Source: Leptasterias polaris | Lineage: Eukaryota; Echinodermata; Asteroidea; Forcipulatida; Asteriidae | Direction of reading: 5' to 3' | Assembly (NCBI GenBank): GCA_037783415.1 | Contig: JAZGTN010000070.1 | Location: forward strand, 10,733,001 to 10,797,000 | DNA length: 64,000 bases | Shown: positions 1 to 9,800 of the stretch, one piece after another | Layout of the letters: each line of letters starts with the position of its first letter | Position numbering within the stretch: the first letter of the stretch is position 1 | Notes under the pieces: model-generated | The model's database searches: none | What the model was told of the DNA's origin: nothing | Seen by the model: the letters and a program-made list of their open reading frames with translations, nothing else | Made by a program: the position numbers and the translations under genes

Positions 1-186
1 AATTAGTCCTCGTTTGTACATCACGACTTCAACTAATTAAGTTGTTATTTTAACTCACCTGACTGCGTTACCAATCACTGAAAACACATTAACTATTGTC
101 GTGACAAGAAAGAAATATTGTCTGCTTACCTTTTGTTGTCTGCCATGTTTAAAAAAACGACCCACCGACACCTCAGAAATACGTTG
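1..186. repeat. dispersed repeat fragment
   Basis: This stretch (TTAGTCCTCG, then CACGACTTCA, then TCACCTGACTGCG) recurs at about 5920-6035 and 28360-28475, and inverted at about 52180-52310. No supported coding sequence is seen here. It is a dispersed repeat of unknown class. Confidence 0.6.
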
Positions 187-437
187 TTGGCGCACAATTC
201 GTTCCACTCGAAATCGTTATCTAATGCGCAAACGTTGGCAACGTTCGTGCAAAGGTTCGCGCAAGTGGAACGTGTTTTTCAGCCTTGACTTTCATGATGG
301 AGTGACGTGTTCCTGATTTTAAACCGATTAAAGACGAAGACCTTTGACGATCTGTGCATACAAGAGGGGTGCGTTCCACTTGCGCAAACGTTGCCAACGT
401 TTGTCAACAATTTTGAGTGGAACGAGTTGTGCGCCAA
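187..437. mobile_element. 251-bp foldback (hairpin) element
   Basis: The ends are inverted repeats of about 28 bp starting TTGGCGCACAA, at 187-214 and 410-437. The internal GCGCAAACGTTGGCAACG motif is mirrored on the other arm, so most of the element can fold on itself. It abuts lectin pseudogene sequence on its right. No protein is encoded, so it is a non-autonomous foldback or MITE-type repeat of unknown superfamily. Confidence 0.6.
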
Positions 438-1490
438 CTACTGCCTCAGAAGATGAATTGGTGCAAGGCTTTGAAGGCTTGTGACCAGCCCGGGATCATT
501 CTTGTTTCCCCACAAACTCGATGAAAGAACATATCTTTCTATGGTAAGAAATTAGTAAACGGATGAGAGAATTAGGCGCAGAGAGTTCAGGTGATCTGCA
601 GCTGTGGATCAATTTCTTTACAGATTATGATGATGAGCATAGCTCAGGATATGAGGAAACTTCAAGTTTTAGAAATTGGGGCGACTTGGACCCAAGTAAT
701 TTGCCTGAAGAGGACTGCGTTTTATAGAATTGGCAGGCTATATATTTTGGAGGCAAATTGGCAGACAGGGGGTGCCAATCATTCTGTCGCTTGTGAAATG
801 TCGGCACAAAAAGCGTATAGTTGCCGCGCCGGTCAAGTCCCCGTTACATCCACAGTGTTTGATCAACCATCAGATCAAGAGCTATCCAACCCTTAAGTGT
901 GTAACCCTACCAGTCAGCAGCTGTCTGATTAAGCGTTTTTCAATTACTCTGCGTATGAAATCCCATTTTTCTTGACTTTTAACAGAATACGCTTGAGAAA
1001 GTTTGAGTGGCCAGGGCATGGTAGTTTACACGCTACGTTGTTTAGAACTTCCACTGGTACTCGACTCAGGGGGCCCCATTGATTCTTACACAAACAAGCC
1101 TTAGTCTTGGGGTAATTCAGTCTTTTATTGGCAAATATTCGTGGATCCGCCCCTAGAATGGTGAAATACAATCTCTAGACCATTTGGAAGACTGTGGGGT
1201 TGCTATCAGTTATTATCCCTCAGTATATGGCCATTTTGAGATAAGCATTGCCAGTTGTCAACTGGCAGGGTTTTGTAATAATGTCCCAAATGGACTCTTG
1301 CGCACTTGAGGGTTTTAAGGAGTCCATAATTGGTGTGGTCGGGCGTGCTGGGCGGAGCCTCTTTGCCACTCCTTCAATCTCTGGAAGCAAGCTGATAACA
1401 AGACGAGCTGTCAGCTCAACCATGCCAGTTGTAAGGAGGTTGACGTCTCTGATATCAAGTACGAGGAGAACTGCTACTTCTATGAGCCGT
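438..1490 (+). pseudogene. C-type lectin/PAN pseudogene
   Basis: The sequence aligns by eye with the intact lectin genes of this window. CTLD matter runs from CTACTGCCTCAGAAGATG at 438 to about 835. It is followed by the start of the PAN region (about 835-930), about 360 bp of foreign sequence, and the PAN 3' end at about 1290-1490. The reading frame is broken by several indels and by a TAG near 725. The signal-peptide part is missing; a foldback element sits where it should be. The copy at 54350-55434 carries the same interrupting sequence, so it was duplicated after the interruption. It cannot make the family protein. Confidence 0.8.
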
Positions 1491-1587
1491 AAGATGTTCA
1501 CTCATCGCGACGCATCACGTCTTGAAACTGTTTCAATCTGTACATTAAATCGCGATCAATGCAAACTTAGAACTCATTTTCACTTCA

Positions 1588-2085
1588 TCAGGCAGCCATC
1601 TGGCAGCCATCTGGCAGCCATCTGGCAGCCATCTGGCAGCCATCTGGAAGCAACTAGCAGCCATTTGGCTGCCATCTGGCAGCCATCTTGCAGCCATCTT
1701 GCAGCCATCCAGCAGCCATCTGGAAGACATCTGGCAGCCATCTTGCAGCCATCTGGCAGCCATCTTGCAGCCATCTTGCAGCCATCGATCCAGCAGCCAT
1801 CTGGAAGACATCTGGCAGTCATCTTGCAGCCATCTTGCAGCCATCTAGCAGCCATTTGGAAGACATCTGATGACAGCCATCTTGCAGCCATCTGGTAGTC
1901 ATCTGGCACGCCATCGGGCAGCCATGTGGCAGCAATCTTGCAGCCATCTAGCAGACATCTGGCAGCCATCTTGCAGCCATCTAGCAGCCATTTGGAAGAC
2001 ATCTGATGACAGCCATCTTGCAGCCATCTGGTAGTCATCTGGCACGCCATCGGGCAGCCATGTGGCAGCCATCTGGAAGATTATA
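1588..2085. repeat. 11-bp minisatellite (CTGGCAGCCAT)n
   Basis: About 45 degenerate copies of CTGGCAGCCAT / CTTGCAGCCAT lie head to tail. The right half shows a higher-order repeat of about 136 bp, with GCCATTTGGA at 1851 and again at 1987. Long reading frames exist on both strands only because the unit lacks stops, so they are not genes. A short echo of the motif occurs at about 56408-56445. Confidence 0.9.
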
Positions 2086-2690
2086 AGTGGCCATCCGGCC
2101 TTGCGATGTTATGCGATTTCTCATTTTAAAATGAAGAAAAAAAGAAAAAGAAATAAGCTTGGAGGAAAGGTAACGTTTACCACAGTTATAACAGAAACTG
2201 TGCCAGTATGGCATGACGTAATCAAATCTATATTGGCCCTTAAAAGTACTCAATATATTATTATGTCTTTATCACGCAGGAACTATAACCTGAGGAAAGT
2301 GACCACAGTGGTCTGATAAATTACATTTTGTGACCATGGTGGTCTTAAATTAAATCAAACTCACGGTAAAATGCACAATTTCAAGCAAAAACAGTTCGTT
2401 TCTAGGCAACAACGGGTGAACAACACACGCTGTATTCATAGTTTGTTAAATTGGCCCTTGAGGTGTTTTACTATTTCCTCCCTACATTGGGTTTAGCACA
2501 CAGCTTGCAATTGCTTGCTTCGCTTATTCAGAAACATGCCTAAATTGAATACTGGGTGAATGGAGATATTTAATTAAATTAAATACACGGTTAAATACAC
2601 ATTTTCCAGCAAAAACAAAATCGTTTCTAGGCAACAGCAGCGGGTAAAGACCGCCACCAATATCCCGTTAACACTATAATAGTAGGCCTT
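2086..2690. other. intergenic, lectin-upstream repeat
   Basis: No gene is seen. From about 2330 the sequence matches the regions before the other lectin copies (about 53440-54100 and 58350-58640). The shared words include AAAATGCACA, TTTCTAGGCAACA and GCGGGTAAAGAC. It is the 5' flank of a duplicated lectin unit. Confidence 0.6.
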
Positions 2691-2900
2691 ATTGTCTCTT
2701 GTCGACTCTACCCGTAAACATCGTCATCGTATCGGCACAGAGGCCTTTGTTCAATCCAGTAGTGGTCAAAATTGCAGTGTTGACATCGTAGAAGAATTTC
2801 TTCTTGATTTACACCATGTCCTTCTTTGCTTGTTGAAGCTGCGTACGTGTCCTTGCTGGTTGACTTCGCAAGATTCATGCCAGGCAAAGATAATTTGTAT
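2690..2900 (+). pseudogene. relic of a lectin 5' coding end
   Basis: GAAGCTGCGT, TCCTTGCTGGTTGACTTCGC and AAGATTCATGCC resemble the coding start of the lectin CTLD (GCAGCGTGTCC, GGTTGACTTGGCAAGACTCC). The frame is broken and the sequence then departs. Equivalent relics precede the copies at 54115-54310, 58690-58870 and 62460-62650, so an older partial lectin duplication belongs to the repeated unit. Confidence 0.5.
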
Positions 2901-2940
2901 ATTGTCAAAAAACTGAATAGCTCAAATCAGTGGATATTTG

Positions 2941-2949
2941 TATATAAAG
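2941..2949 (+). promoter_or_regulatory. TATA box of lectin copy 1
   Basis: TATATAAAG lies about 200 bp before the start codon at 3143. The same motif sits at the same distance before the intact copy at 59119. No transcript evidence is available. Confidence 0.55.
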
Positions 2950-3142
2950 CTTGTTCTTTCATCTTCAAGCAACCGTTTGTTGTTTACACCGACGTGGCCG
3001 ATGATACCTATACACAGCACCAAGCAAAGCAGTTTAGTTCTTGTGAAACAAGACTTGACCTATTTGAGCGCTCCTAGCCTACGAACTGAACATACTCTAG
3101 AACACAATTAACTTTCTCTACCCTAAACGAAATTGAATCAAG

Positions 3143-3895
3143 ATGCCACCACCTAGTTTTTGCGAGGTGATACTTGTTGTGATTCTGATGGTCAACTACT
3201 TACGCACACTTCAAGCAGCGTGTCCTCCCGGCTGGTGGACTTGGCAAGACTCCTGCTACATCTTACTGCCTCAGAAGATGAATTTTACCGATGCTAGGCA
3301 GGCTTGTGACCAGCACAGAGGAAGTCTTGTTTTCCCAAACTCGTTGAAAGAAAGTATCTTTGTTTGGGAAGAAATGGGTACAAGAATGAGAGAATTAAGC
3401 GCCCAAAGTGCTGATCTGCAGCTGTGGATCAATTGCTTCAGATACGACGAAGATCATTTCAACTGTTCATCAGGGTATGAGGAAACTTCGGTTTTTAGAT
3501 TTTGGTTCGACACCGAACCATCCAATGGGCCTAAAGAGGACTGCGTCAGAATGGCAAACCATATGGGAGGCAAATGGGGAGACATACCGTGCCATTACAA
3601 TCATTTTGTCGCTTGTGAAATGTCGGCACATGCGTACAGTTGCCGCCGGTCAAGTCCCCGTTACGAGTACATCCACGTACCAAAACGGTGCTTGCTCAAC
3701 TATCAGATCAAGAGCTTTCCGGTTAAGGAATCCATTTGGTGTGGTCGGGCGTGCTGGGCGGAGCGTCTTTGCCGCTCCTTCAATCTCTGGAAGCAAGCTG
3801 ACAACAAGATGAGCTGTCAGCTCAACTATGCCAGTCTTGAGGAGGTTCCCGTCACTGATATCGAGAACGAGGAGAACTGCTACTTCACGTCTTAA
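3143..3895 (+). CDS. secreted C-type lectin/PAN-domain protein, copy 1
   Basis: This is a single open frame of 250 residues with an ATG in good context (A at -3). Residues 1-26 form a hydrophobic signal peptide (VILVVILMVNYL). A C-type lectin domain follows (about 27-165): CPPGW, a WQDSCY core, ACDQ and a CHYNHFVACE end. A PAN/apple-like domain comes next (about 178-250), with RCLLNYQIKSF, CGRACW, CRSFNLW and CQLN. Known CTLDs of this type bind carbohydrate, but here the usual EPN is EPS and WND is WGD, so calcium-dependent sugar binding is doubtful. Compared with the copy at 59119, a 3' deletion of about 40 bp replaces the ending CYFYEP with CYFTS. No intron interrupts the frame. It is probably a secreted recognition protein; the ligand is unknown. 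Confidence 0.85.
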   Translation: MPPPSFCEVILVVILMVNYLRTLQAACPPGWWTWQDSCYILLPQKMNFTDARQACDQHRGSLVFPNSLKESIFVWEEMGTRMRELSAQSADLQLWINCFRYDEDHFNCSSGYEETSVFRFWFDTEPSNGPKEDCVRMANHMGGKWGDIPCHYNHFVACEMSAHAYSCRRSSPRYEYIHVPKRCLLNYQIKSFPVKESIWCGRACWAERLCRSFNLWKQADNKMSCQLNYASLEEVPVTDIENEENCYFTS

Positions 3896-4013
3896 AACTA
3901 TTTCAATTCTCACTCAAGGCGTAGGATGAAATCCTTAATAATGCTTAAAGATTAATCTCTTTAAATTCATAAATTTCAAAGACCCTCTTGATTCAGCGAT
4001 TTCAACTGAACAA

Positions 4014-4098
4014 CAAGACGAGCTGTCAGCTCAACCATGCCAGTCTTGAGGAGGTTCCCGTCACTGATATTGAGAACGAGGAGAAGTGCTGCCATAAG
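4014..4098 (+). pseudogene. duplicated 3' fragment of lectin PAN domain
   Basis: About 85 bp repeat the end of the lectin coding region (AACAAGACGAGCTGTCAGCT to GAGAACGAGGAG). They begin where copy 1 would otherwise show the AATAAA found after copies 2 and 3. It is a truncated tandem remnant. Confidence 0.75.
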
Positions 4099-4289
4099 AT
4101 GTTATTTGATAAAAGATAAAAGATAAGTAAATAAATAAATAAATAAATTTAAGATGAAACTGATAAATTGTTCACGATCCCTCAATTTCTAGACATTACG
4201 TATTTATAGTTTTCAAAGACTTAAAATGTTCCTTTGAAAAGACTTTATAATTTTCTGTCAAGTTCGCAGGACGTAGAACTGCTACAGTT
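4099..4289. repeat. (AAAT)n microsatellite and AT-rich spacer
   Basis: TAAATAAATAAATAAATAAA occurs at about 4128-4148, inside AT-rich DNA. Nothing else is recognised. Confidence 0.7.
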
Positions 4290-5160
4290 TGGACTATTGA
4301 GACAGTGTGTGTCTGTTTTTAGTACGAGATCAATGTAAATGTGTAGATTGAGAAATATAGTGATTGGTATAGGTAGCACTATGGTGTGTGGCTATTCATT
4401 TTATAATCAAACAAAATAGTTAAGTGTTAACTCCCCCCCCCAAAAAAAAATAAAAAAAATTAACAAATAAAACAAAAGAGTACATTTTCCTTACTTCGTG
4501 ATACCATTTGTATTCCTTATCAAATTCAACATCACCAGTCTTACTGGACCAAACAAATAATAAATAATATCAAATGCTCCAACATTCCTATCGTTCTGAT
4601 TTGGTTTTGAAGCACATACAATTATTTTGGAACCTGACTAAATTCAAACCAATAATTGGTATGTTTTTGACTTTTATCCAGTGCCATCTGTTTATATTTA
4701 TCTTTTATCTATGATTATTGAATTTTTAAAAATCAAGCTCCACGGTCAGTTTTAAACGGGGTCTTAAGACCCACCTAATTGTATTTTCTCAATTGCTTTT
4801 TGATTTCCTTGTAAAATGTTTATCTTTTATTCATTTGTCTTTTCAGTAATAGTCAATACTTTTTTCTTTTGTCGAGTGCCATTTGTCTATCTTTTTCTTT
4901 TTTCTACTATAGGTTTTCCAGGCCAATTTCAGCAAAAATGCACTCAATTTCATTAACATGCATTCAAATTCACGCATTTTCCCCAAATCCTCTCAAACTA
5001 GGATTTCGTTTTAGCTATGAATGCATTCAATTTCGTTTTCGTGCACACATGATTTTGTTTTTCTCGTTCAGATTCGTTTCAGTCCTTCTATTTCATTTAT
5101 AGGCATTCAAGAATAGTTTTGTATATTGCTTGGTCATTATTTTTATATCTAATTTAGGCA
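4290..5160. other. AT-rich repeat-derived spacer
   Basis: No gene is supported. At 4900-5100 there is a loose tandem of ATGCATTCAATTTCG-like words. The whole stretch recurs at 22972-23860. Confidence 0.6.
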
Positions 5161-5222
5161 TATTTGTAAAGCGCCATGAGCAAAAGAGATGTGTGCTGTA
5201 GAAATAGTTTATTATTATTATA
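5161..5222 (+). mobile_element. LINE-like 3' tail
   Basis: TTTGTAAAGCGCCATGAG, then GCTGTAGAAATAGTTTATTATTATTA, split here only for description, resembles the 3' ends of CR1/L2-type LINEs. No coding part is attached. It is repeated at about 27607-27665. Confidence 0.45.
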
Positions 5223-5734
5223 TGATTCATAATTGATAATGATCAGAACTGATTTAGAGTGCCTTCTCTGTCTCCAAGCATGTTATCAACACCAGAGTGT
5301 AAGATTCCAGAAATGTCGTAATTTTTTGTTATTTCCTGGTAGAAGGGTTGAAGATAATTACTCAAAATGGGAAAGTTTTGTTCTCAATCTTTGTTATTTA
5401 AGATCTTGAATTCGCCCTCTTTTTCGAGATGATTTCATTTTTCACACATTTTGTTTCAATATTAAAAGCACGATTAGTACTATTAAATAAGATCACGTTT
5501 TGATTGTATGAATAAAGCCTAGATAAAAATTGAATTGAAACTGTCGTGGGTAAATGTTTTCCCTGGCTACAAGCTAAGGCTGTTCCTTGATTTCAATTAA
5601 AAATATCTCATCTAAATCGTTACCAATAATTTTTTTTGGCAAGAAGTAAAGCTCTATTAACAGCAACTGCAAAACTAGATCAATGTGTGTTAAAAATAGG
5701 CGTATTGTATCATGTCAATCATTGACAGTGGTTT

Positions 5735-6040
5735 TTTTCTGAACAAACACTTGCGCAAACAGATCGCAACCGTTCGCGCAAACGTTTGTGATTGTTGGGA
5801 CGATTGGTCGCGCACTTCCTGATGTCAATATGGCGGCGCTCTGTAATAAAAATGGCGGCACCGAATGTATTTTTAATTTGTTGTAACTTGGTTATTGCAG
5901 TAGGCCTATTGTAGAAAATGTTAGTCCTCGTCACGACTTCAGCTAATTAAGTTGTTATTTCAACTCACCTGACTGCGTTACCAATCACTGAAAACACAAA
6001 TAACTATTTTTGTGACAAGAAAGAAATATTGGCCAAGTTC
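5735..6040. repeat. dispersed GCGCAAACG repeat
   Basis: The sequence contains CACTTGCGCAAAC, CGCGCAAACGTTTGTG, AATATGGCGGCGC and the TTAGTCCTCG part also seen at window start. Copies lie at about 28185-28495 and, inverted, at about 52180-52505. The class is unknown. Confidence 0.6.
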
Positions 6041-6954
6041 GCGCAAGGACCATCGTTGACTAGGCCTATAGTTCGACTAAGTTAGCCCGAACTTTATCTA
6101 GTCGGCGATGGTTGGACTTGTCGACTATTTAGAACCAGCCTATATAAATAGGGCTCGGTCGCATCGCTGGTTATCAATAGCCCTTTGCGTAGCACAGTAC
6201 AGAGTGGACTAGTTTATAAGAAAATGATAACGTACTAGCGGAGGGCATAATTCTTTCGTATAAAATGTTGCTAAGTGGGGTTAGGGGGGTAATTGGAGAG
6301 GGTATCAGAGGTGGTCGTTTTCAGAATTGTTTTGGTAAAGTTAAGCAAAACTCCTTCATTAAAAACTGAATTTAAACGAAATATTTTACAGCAATTGTCC
6401 TTCTGTTTGGTGTCCAACTTGCTCGTGTACATTATCTTGGATAGCAGCCCAGGACCGGTGAGAATGAAGTCATACAAAATACAAACAATCTACAATGAAC
6501 TTGAACGACACGCAAATTATATGTATTTATTAACCACACACAAAATCGAATAAAAACTAGATCAAATCGATAAAATAAAAAATATATTTGTTGAGAAAAT
6601 GGATCCAACCTCTCAGAAAAAATAAAAGTGTTCAAATAACGTAAGTCACTGAAGGGTAAATAGGCTAATTGATGTATTTCTTGAGATAAATCAAGTTGGA
6701 AATGAGCAAGTTGGATGCTCCGTAGCCGATTGATGGCACATGCAACTCACCCACTATAATATCAAGAATGACTGGTTGATCACATGTTCATGTCGAGTTA
6801 AGTCGGTTTGTTCACTTGCAACTTTTGACATCAGAAATCTTTCAATATCAATTTATACAGAATAAACAGAATTTACAGCACTAAATCTTATTATAATGAT
6901 TACGATGATTGAAATAAGTTCGGATTACTTCTGTACTCAAAGTACTCAGAATTG
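6041..6954. other. spacer without recognised gene
   Basis: Only short chance frames are present. The sequence is duplicated at about 28500-29395. I see no domain or RNA structure. Confidence 0.55.
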
Positions 6955-7215
6955 ACCCGGGGTCCGGGTCCCTGGGGTCTTGAGTTTTTTCCGAGTCAGA
7001 CTAACCCATAGAGGTAACAACATGTCAATTAACTCAGACTAATATTCGTCATTTTAACCCATTTCTGAGTCAATTTCACATAATCCGGGTCAGACTGACC
7101 CGGAAAGGTAACAAAACGACACTTTAAACTCAGATTCTGCGTCACTTTAACCCATTTCTAGAACAATTTGAGACATAATCCGGGTCAGACGGATCCGGAT
7201 TCATTTTCATCCGGA
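6955..7215. repeat. GGGTCA / TGACCC palindrome cluster
   Basis: Repeated CCGGGTCAGACTGACCCGG-type palindromes and AACTCAGACT / TTAACCCATTTCT words occur at a spacing of about 60 bp. It is duplicated at about 29398-29690. GGGTCA resembles a nuclear-receptor half-site, but simple repeat origin is as likely. Confidence 0.5.
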
Positions 7216-7334
7216 CGTATTTAGAGTGTAAACCCCATGTGCAAATACACTTATTGTAGGCAAATAAAGCAGTGATGTTGGCTGAGCTTTGGCTCAACAA
7301 TTAAGAGCTGGTTTTCTGATGATCTTGCAGATCA

Positions 7335-7480
7335 TCGAATCTAATGAAGTTTTTCGCACACGATGTACTCCCTCGTAGGCCCACTTGCTAGCACGTACCC
7401 ATATAAGGCAAAGGTTAGAGAGGAAAATAACCTATAAGGGAGAGGGTCCAAAGAGAGTGAGCCACCTTGAGTGTTCCTTA
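7335..7480 (+). pseudogene. fragment of FReD promoter module
   Basis: This is a short copy of the region before FReD exon 1. It carries the CCATATAAGG box (about 7401) and the GGGTCCAAAGAGAGTGAGCC word. No exon follows. A counterpart lies at about 29820-29960. Confidence 0.6.
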
Positions 7481-7594
7481 CTTGTATTTTATATATTTAT
7501 TTGTTTTTTTGTTTGTTTATTGAAAAACGTAGAGCTAACCATAGTATTCATTTTTAAAGTATAATCAGCGCTACTTACCGCTGTATTCATAGTT

Positions 7595-8026
7595 TGTTGC
7601 ATCCTAATTAAATTGTTCGTACACGGTTTACTTCCTCATATTTGCTAGGATGACATACCCATATAAGGCAATGGTTAGAGAGAAAAACAACCTTTGTTGA
7701 GCTGGAATTTTTGTTCAGTGCTTGACAAAGAAACGAAATGTGTTGGCGCGCAAGAGGAAGTTGACAACAAACATCTAGGCTATGTTTTGCTGTGAACCAA
7801 ACATTGTTTGCCACCGAAGTTCACCTTTTAGCCGTCATGTCTGAAACTACGAGGCTGCACCTACAAAATAACACTATCAGTTGTCAGTTTGTCTTAATAA
7901 AATGGAGCCAGCATGTATAAAAATTACCATGTTGGTCTTCATAGCCGTGTTTGCTATGAGAGCAAAATCCCAAACTCGAGCATGGTTAGAGAGAAAAACA
8001 ACCTATAAGGGGAGGGAACAAAGAGA
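7595..8026 (+). pseudogene. orphan FReD promoter plus truncated exon 1
   Basis: This is a copy of the FReD gene 5' end. It has the CCATATAAGG box near 7660 and an ATG at 7902 encoding the same signal peptide ([19 protein letters not shown]). After SQT the frame runs into promoter-type sequence (RAWLERKTT) and stops at about 8026. No Cys cluster, coil or splice donor follows. The copy at about 30075-30510 has the same structure. Confidence 0.65.
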
Positions 8027-8149
8027 GTGAGCCACCTAGAGTGTTCCTTACAATTGTATTTATGTATATATTTATTTGTTTATTTGTTTGTTTATTGAAA
8101 AACGTAGAGCAAGGTATAGTATAAATTTTACTAAAGTATAATCAGCGCT

Positions 8150-8736
8150 ACTTACCGCTGTATTCAAAGTTCATAGCACCCTAATGAAAACGTTTCGTAC
8201 ACGGTGTACTTCCTCATACTTGCTAGGATAACGTACCCATATAAGGCAATGGTTAGAGAGAAAAACAACCTTTGTTGAGCTGGAATTTTTGTGCTTGACA
8301 AAGAAACGAAATAATTATGTTTGGGCGCAAGAGGAAGTTGACAACAAAAAATCTATGTTTTGCTGTGAACCAAACTATGTTTGCCACCGAAGTTCAACCA
8401 TTAGCCGTCTTGTCTGAAACTACGAGGCTGCACCTACAAAATAATATTATAGTTGGCAGTTGCTTTAATAAAATGGAACCAGCTTGTATAAAAATTACCA
8501 TGTTGGTCTTCATAGCCGTGTTTGCTATGAGAGCACAATCCCAAACTGAGCATAGCAAGCGAGACCGAATGATGCGTAGGCCTAACAACGTTCCGATCTT
8601 GCAGTTAATACAGATTCGGTCAAAATCATCTTTAAAAAAACACAATTTTATGCTTATTTCTGAACCCCAAAATTACCCACAAGTGAAAAATAAGTTTCTC
8701 CTCTTTATTCCTTCGATTAAAAATTTTGGAAAATAG
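8150..8736 (+). pseudogene. orphan FReD promoter plus altered exon 1 (87-residue frame)
   Basis: The promoter module is followed by an ATG at 8473 with the FReD signal peptide. A 17-bp deletion relative to the genes (between CATAGC and AAGCGAGACC) changes the frame. It now reads KRDRMMRRPNN and a unique basic tail, ending at 8736. The other two copies (17315-17578, 30953-31216) keep the same open frame. It is either a small secreted basic peptide or a shared non-functional remnant; recent duplication alone could explain the conservation. Confidence 0.55.
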
Positions 8737-9480
8737 TTGCTGTGGTTATTCAACAGACAATGACAGAGGCAAAGGAACCTTCCATACATGTTCGAAGTTG
8801 TTTTTGCCTACGTGCAACATGGCCGCACCACCCGCACGACGGATCACGAAACTAGGCCAGTGCGCCCTCTAGTTCTAATATAACTCTATGGGAACACCAC
8901 ATAAACCCCAATAGCAACCATTGCTAACTGCTAAATATTCAAAAATACTTTAAAGTCTGTCAGCCTCTTGAAACTAACTCTAAATATATTTTTGGACAAC
9001 TAAACTTTAGATTTCCTTTCAATTTTTGACAGGTTAGGCCAAGAGGTTTAAAGTGTTTGTAAATAGGCCTAACCCAAGAACAAAAAAAAAGAAAAATGAA
9101 AACTTGCTTTTTCCAAAGCCGACCTGCTGCTAGTTTTCATGAAGTACTCTTTCAATGTTCAAGCCAAATAGGACCAAACATCAATTATCATCAACATTTG
9201 AAGCACAACACCCCCACGTTACTGAAACTTGGCATAACTACACAATCTATTAACTGCATGACCCCTAAAACGTAATTATGCAAAAATATGCGCATTAATG
9301 TTTGCCTATGTGGTGCACCTGGTAAGGGGGAGGGTCCAAAGAGAGTGAGCCACCTAGAGTGTTCCTTACTTGTAATTATGTATATATTTATTATTTATTT
9401 CTTTATTGAAAAACGTAGAGCAAGGTAAAGTATACATTTTACTAAAGCATAATCAGCAGTAGGGGCCTACTTACCGCTGT
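8737..9480. repeat. spacer repeat of FReD 5' modules
   Basis: No gene is seen. The words AAAAATACTTTAAAGTCTGTC, TAGGCCTAACCCAAGAAC and AAGGGGGAGGGTCCAAAGAG, each followed by the same flanks, recur at 16460-16980, 17755-18260 and 31400-31930. This is the spacer part of a tandemly repeated promoter/exon-1 module. Confidence 0.7.
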
Positions 9481-9552
9481 ATTCAAAATTCATTGCACCC
9501 TAATGAGATTGTTCGTACGATGTAGTTCCTCATACTTGCTAGGGTAACGTTC

Positions 9553-9562
9553 CCATATAAGG
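9553..9562 (+). promoter_or_regulatory. CCATATAAGG box before FReD gene A
   Basis: CCATATAAGG fits the CArG consensus CC(A/T)6GG and could also serve as a TATA-like element. It lies about 240 bp before the start codon. It recurs in every 5' module, for example 18357-18366 and 32027-32036 before genes B and C. The function is inferred. Confidence 0.45.
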
Positions 9563-9800
9563 CAATGGTTAGAGAGAAAAACAACTTTTGTTGAGGTGGA
9601 ATTTTGGTTCAGTGCTTGACAAAGAAACGAAATATGTTTGTGCGCAAGAGGGAGAGAAAGTTGGCAAACAAATAAATCTATGTTTTGCAGTGAACCAAAC
9701 ATTGTTTGCCACCGAAGTTCAACCATTAGCCGCCTTGTCTGAAACTACGAGGCTGCACCTACAACATAACATTATCAGTTGTCAGTTTGCCTTAATAAAA

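Noticed and set aside
1248..2050. Long open frames on both strands rich in QPSGSHLAAI or MAARWLQDG repeats
   Set aside because: They are translations of an 11-bp minisatellite, open in several frames at once; no domain or signal is present.
2826..3077. 83-residue frame before lectin copy 1, also present at 58729-59076
   Set aside because: It contains the TATA box and a decayed CTLD start, is not open at 62650-62890, and its similarity is explained by duplication of the unit.
3408..3812. Second long plus-strand frame and an antisense frame across the lectin genes
   Set aside because: Out-of-frame shadows of the CTLD-PAN coding sequence, with no independent support.
9588..9800. N-terminal extension of FReD gene A (start at 9588 or other upstream Met)
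   Set aside because: The extension differs in frame and length among modules, and the downstream Met begins a clear signal peptide.
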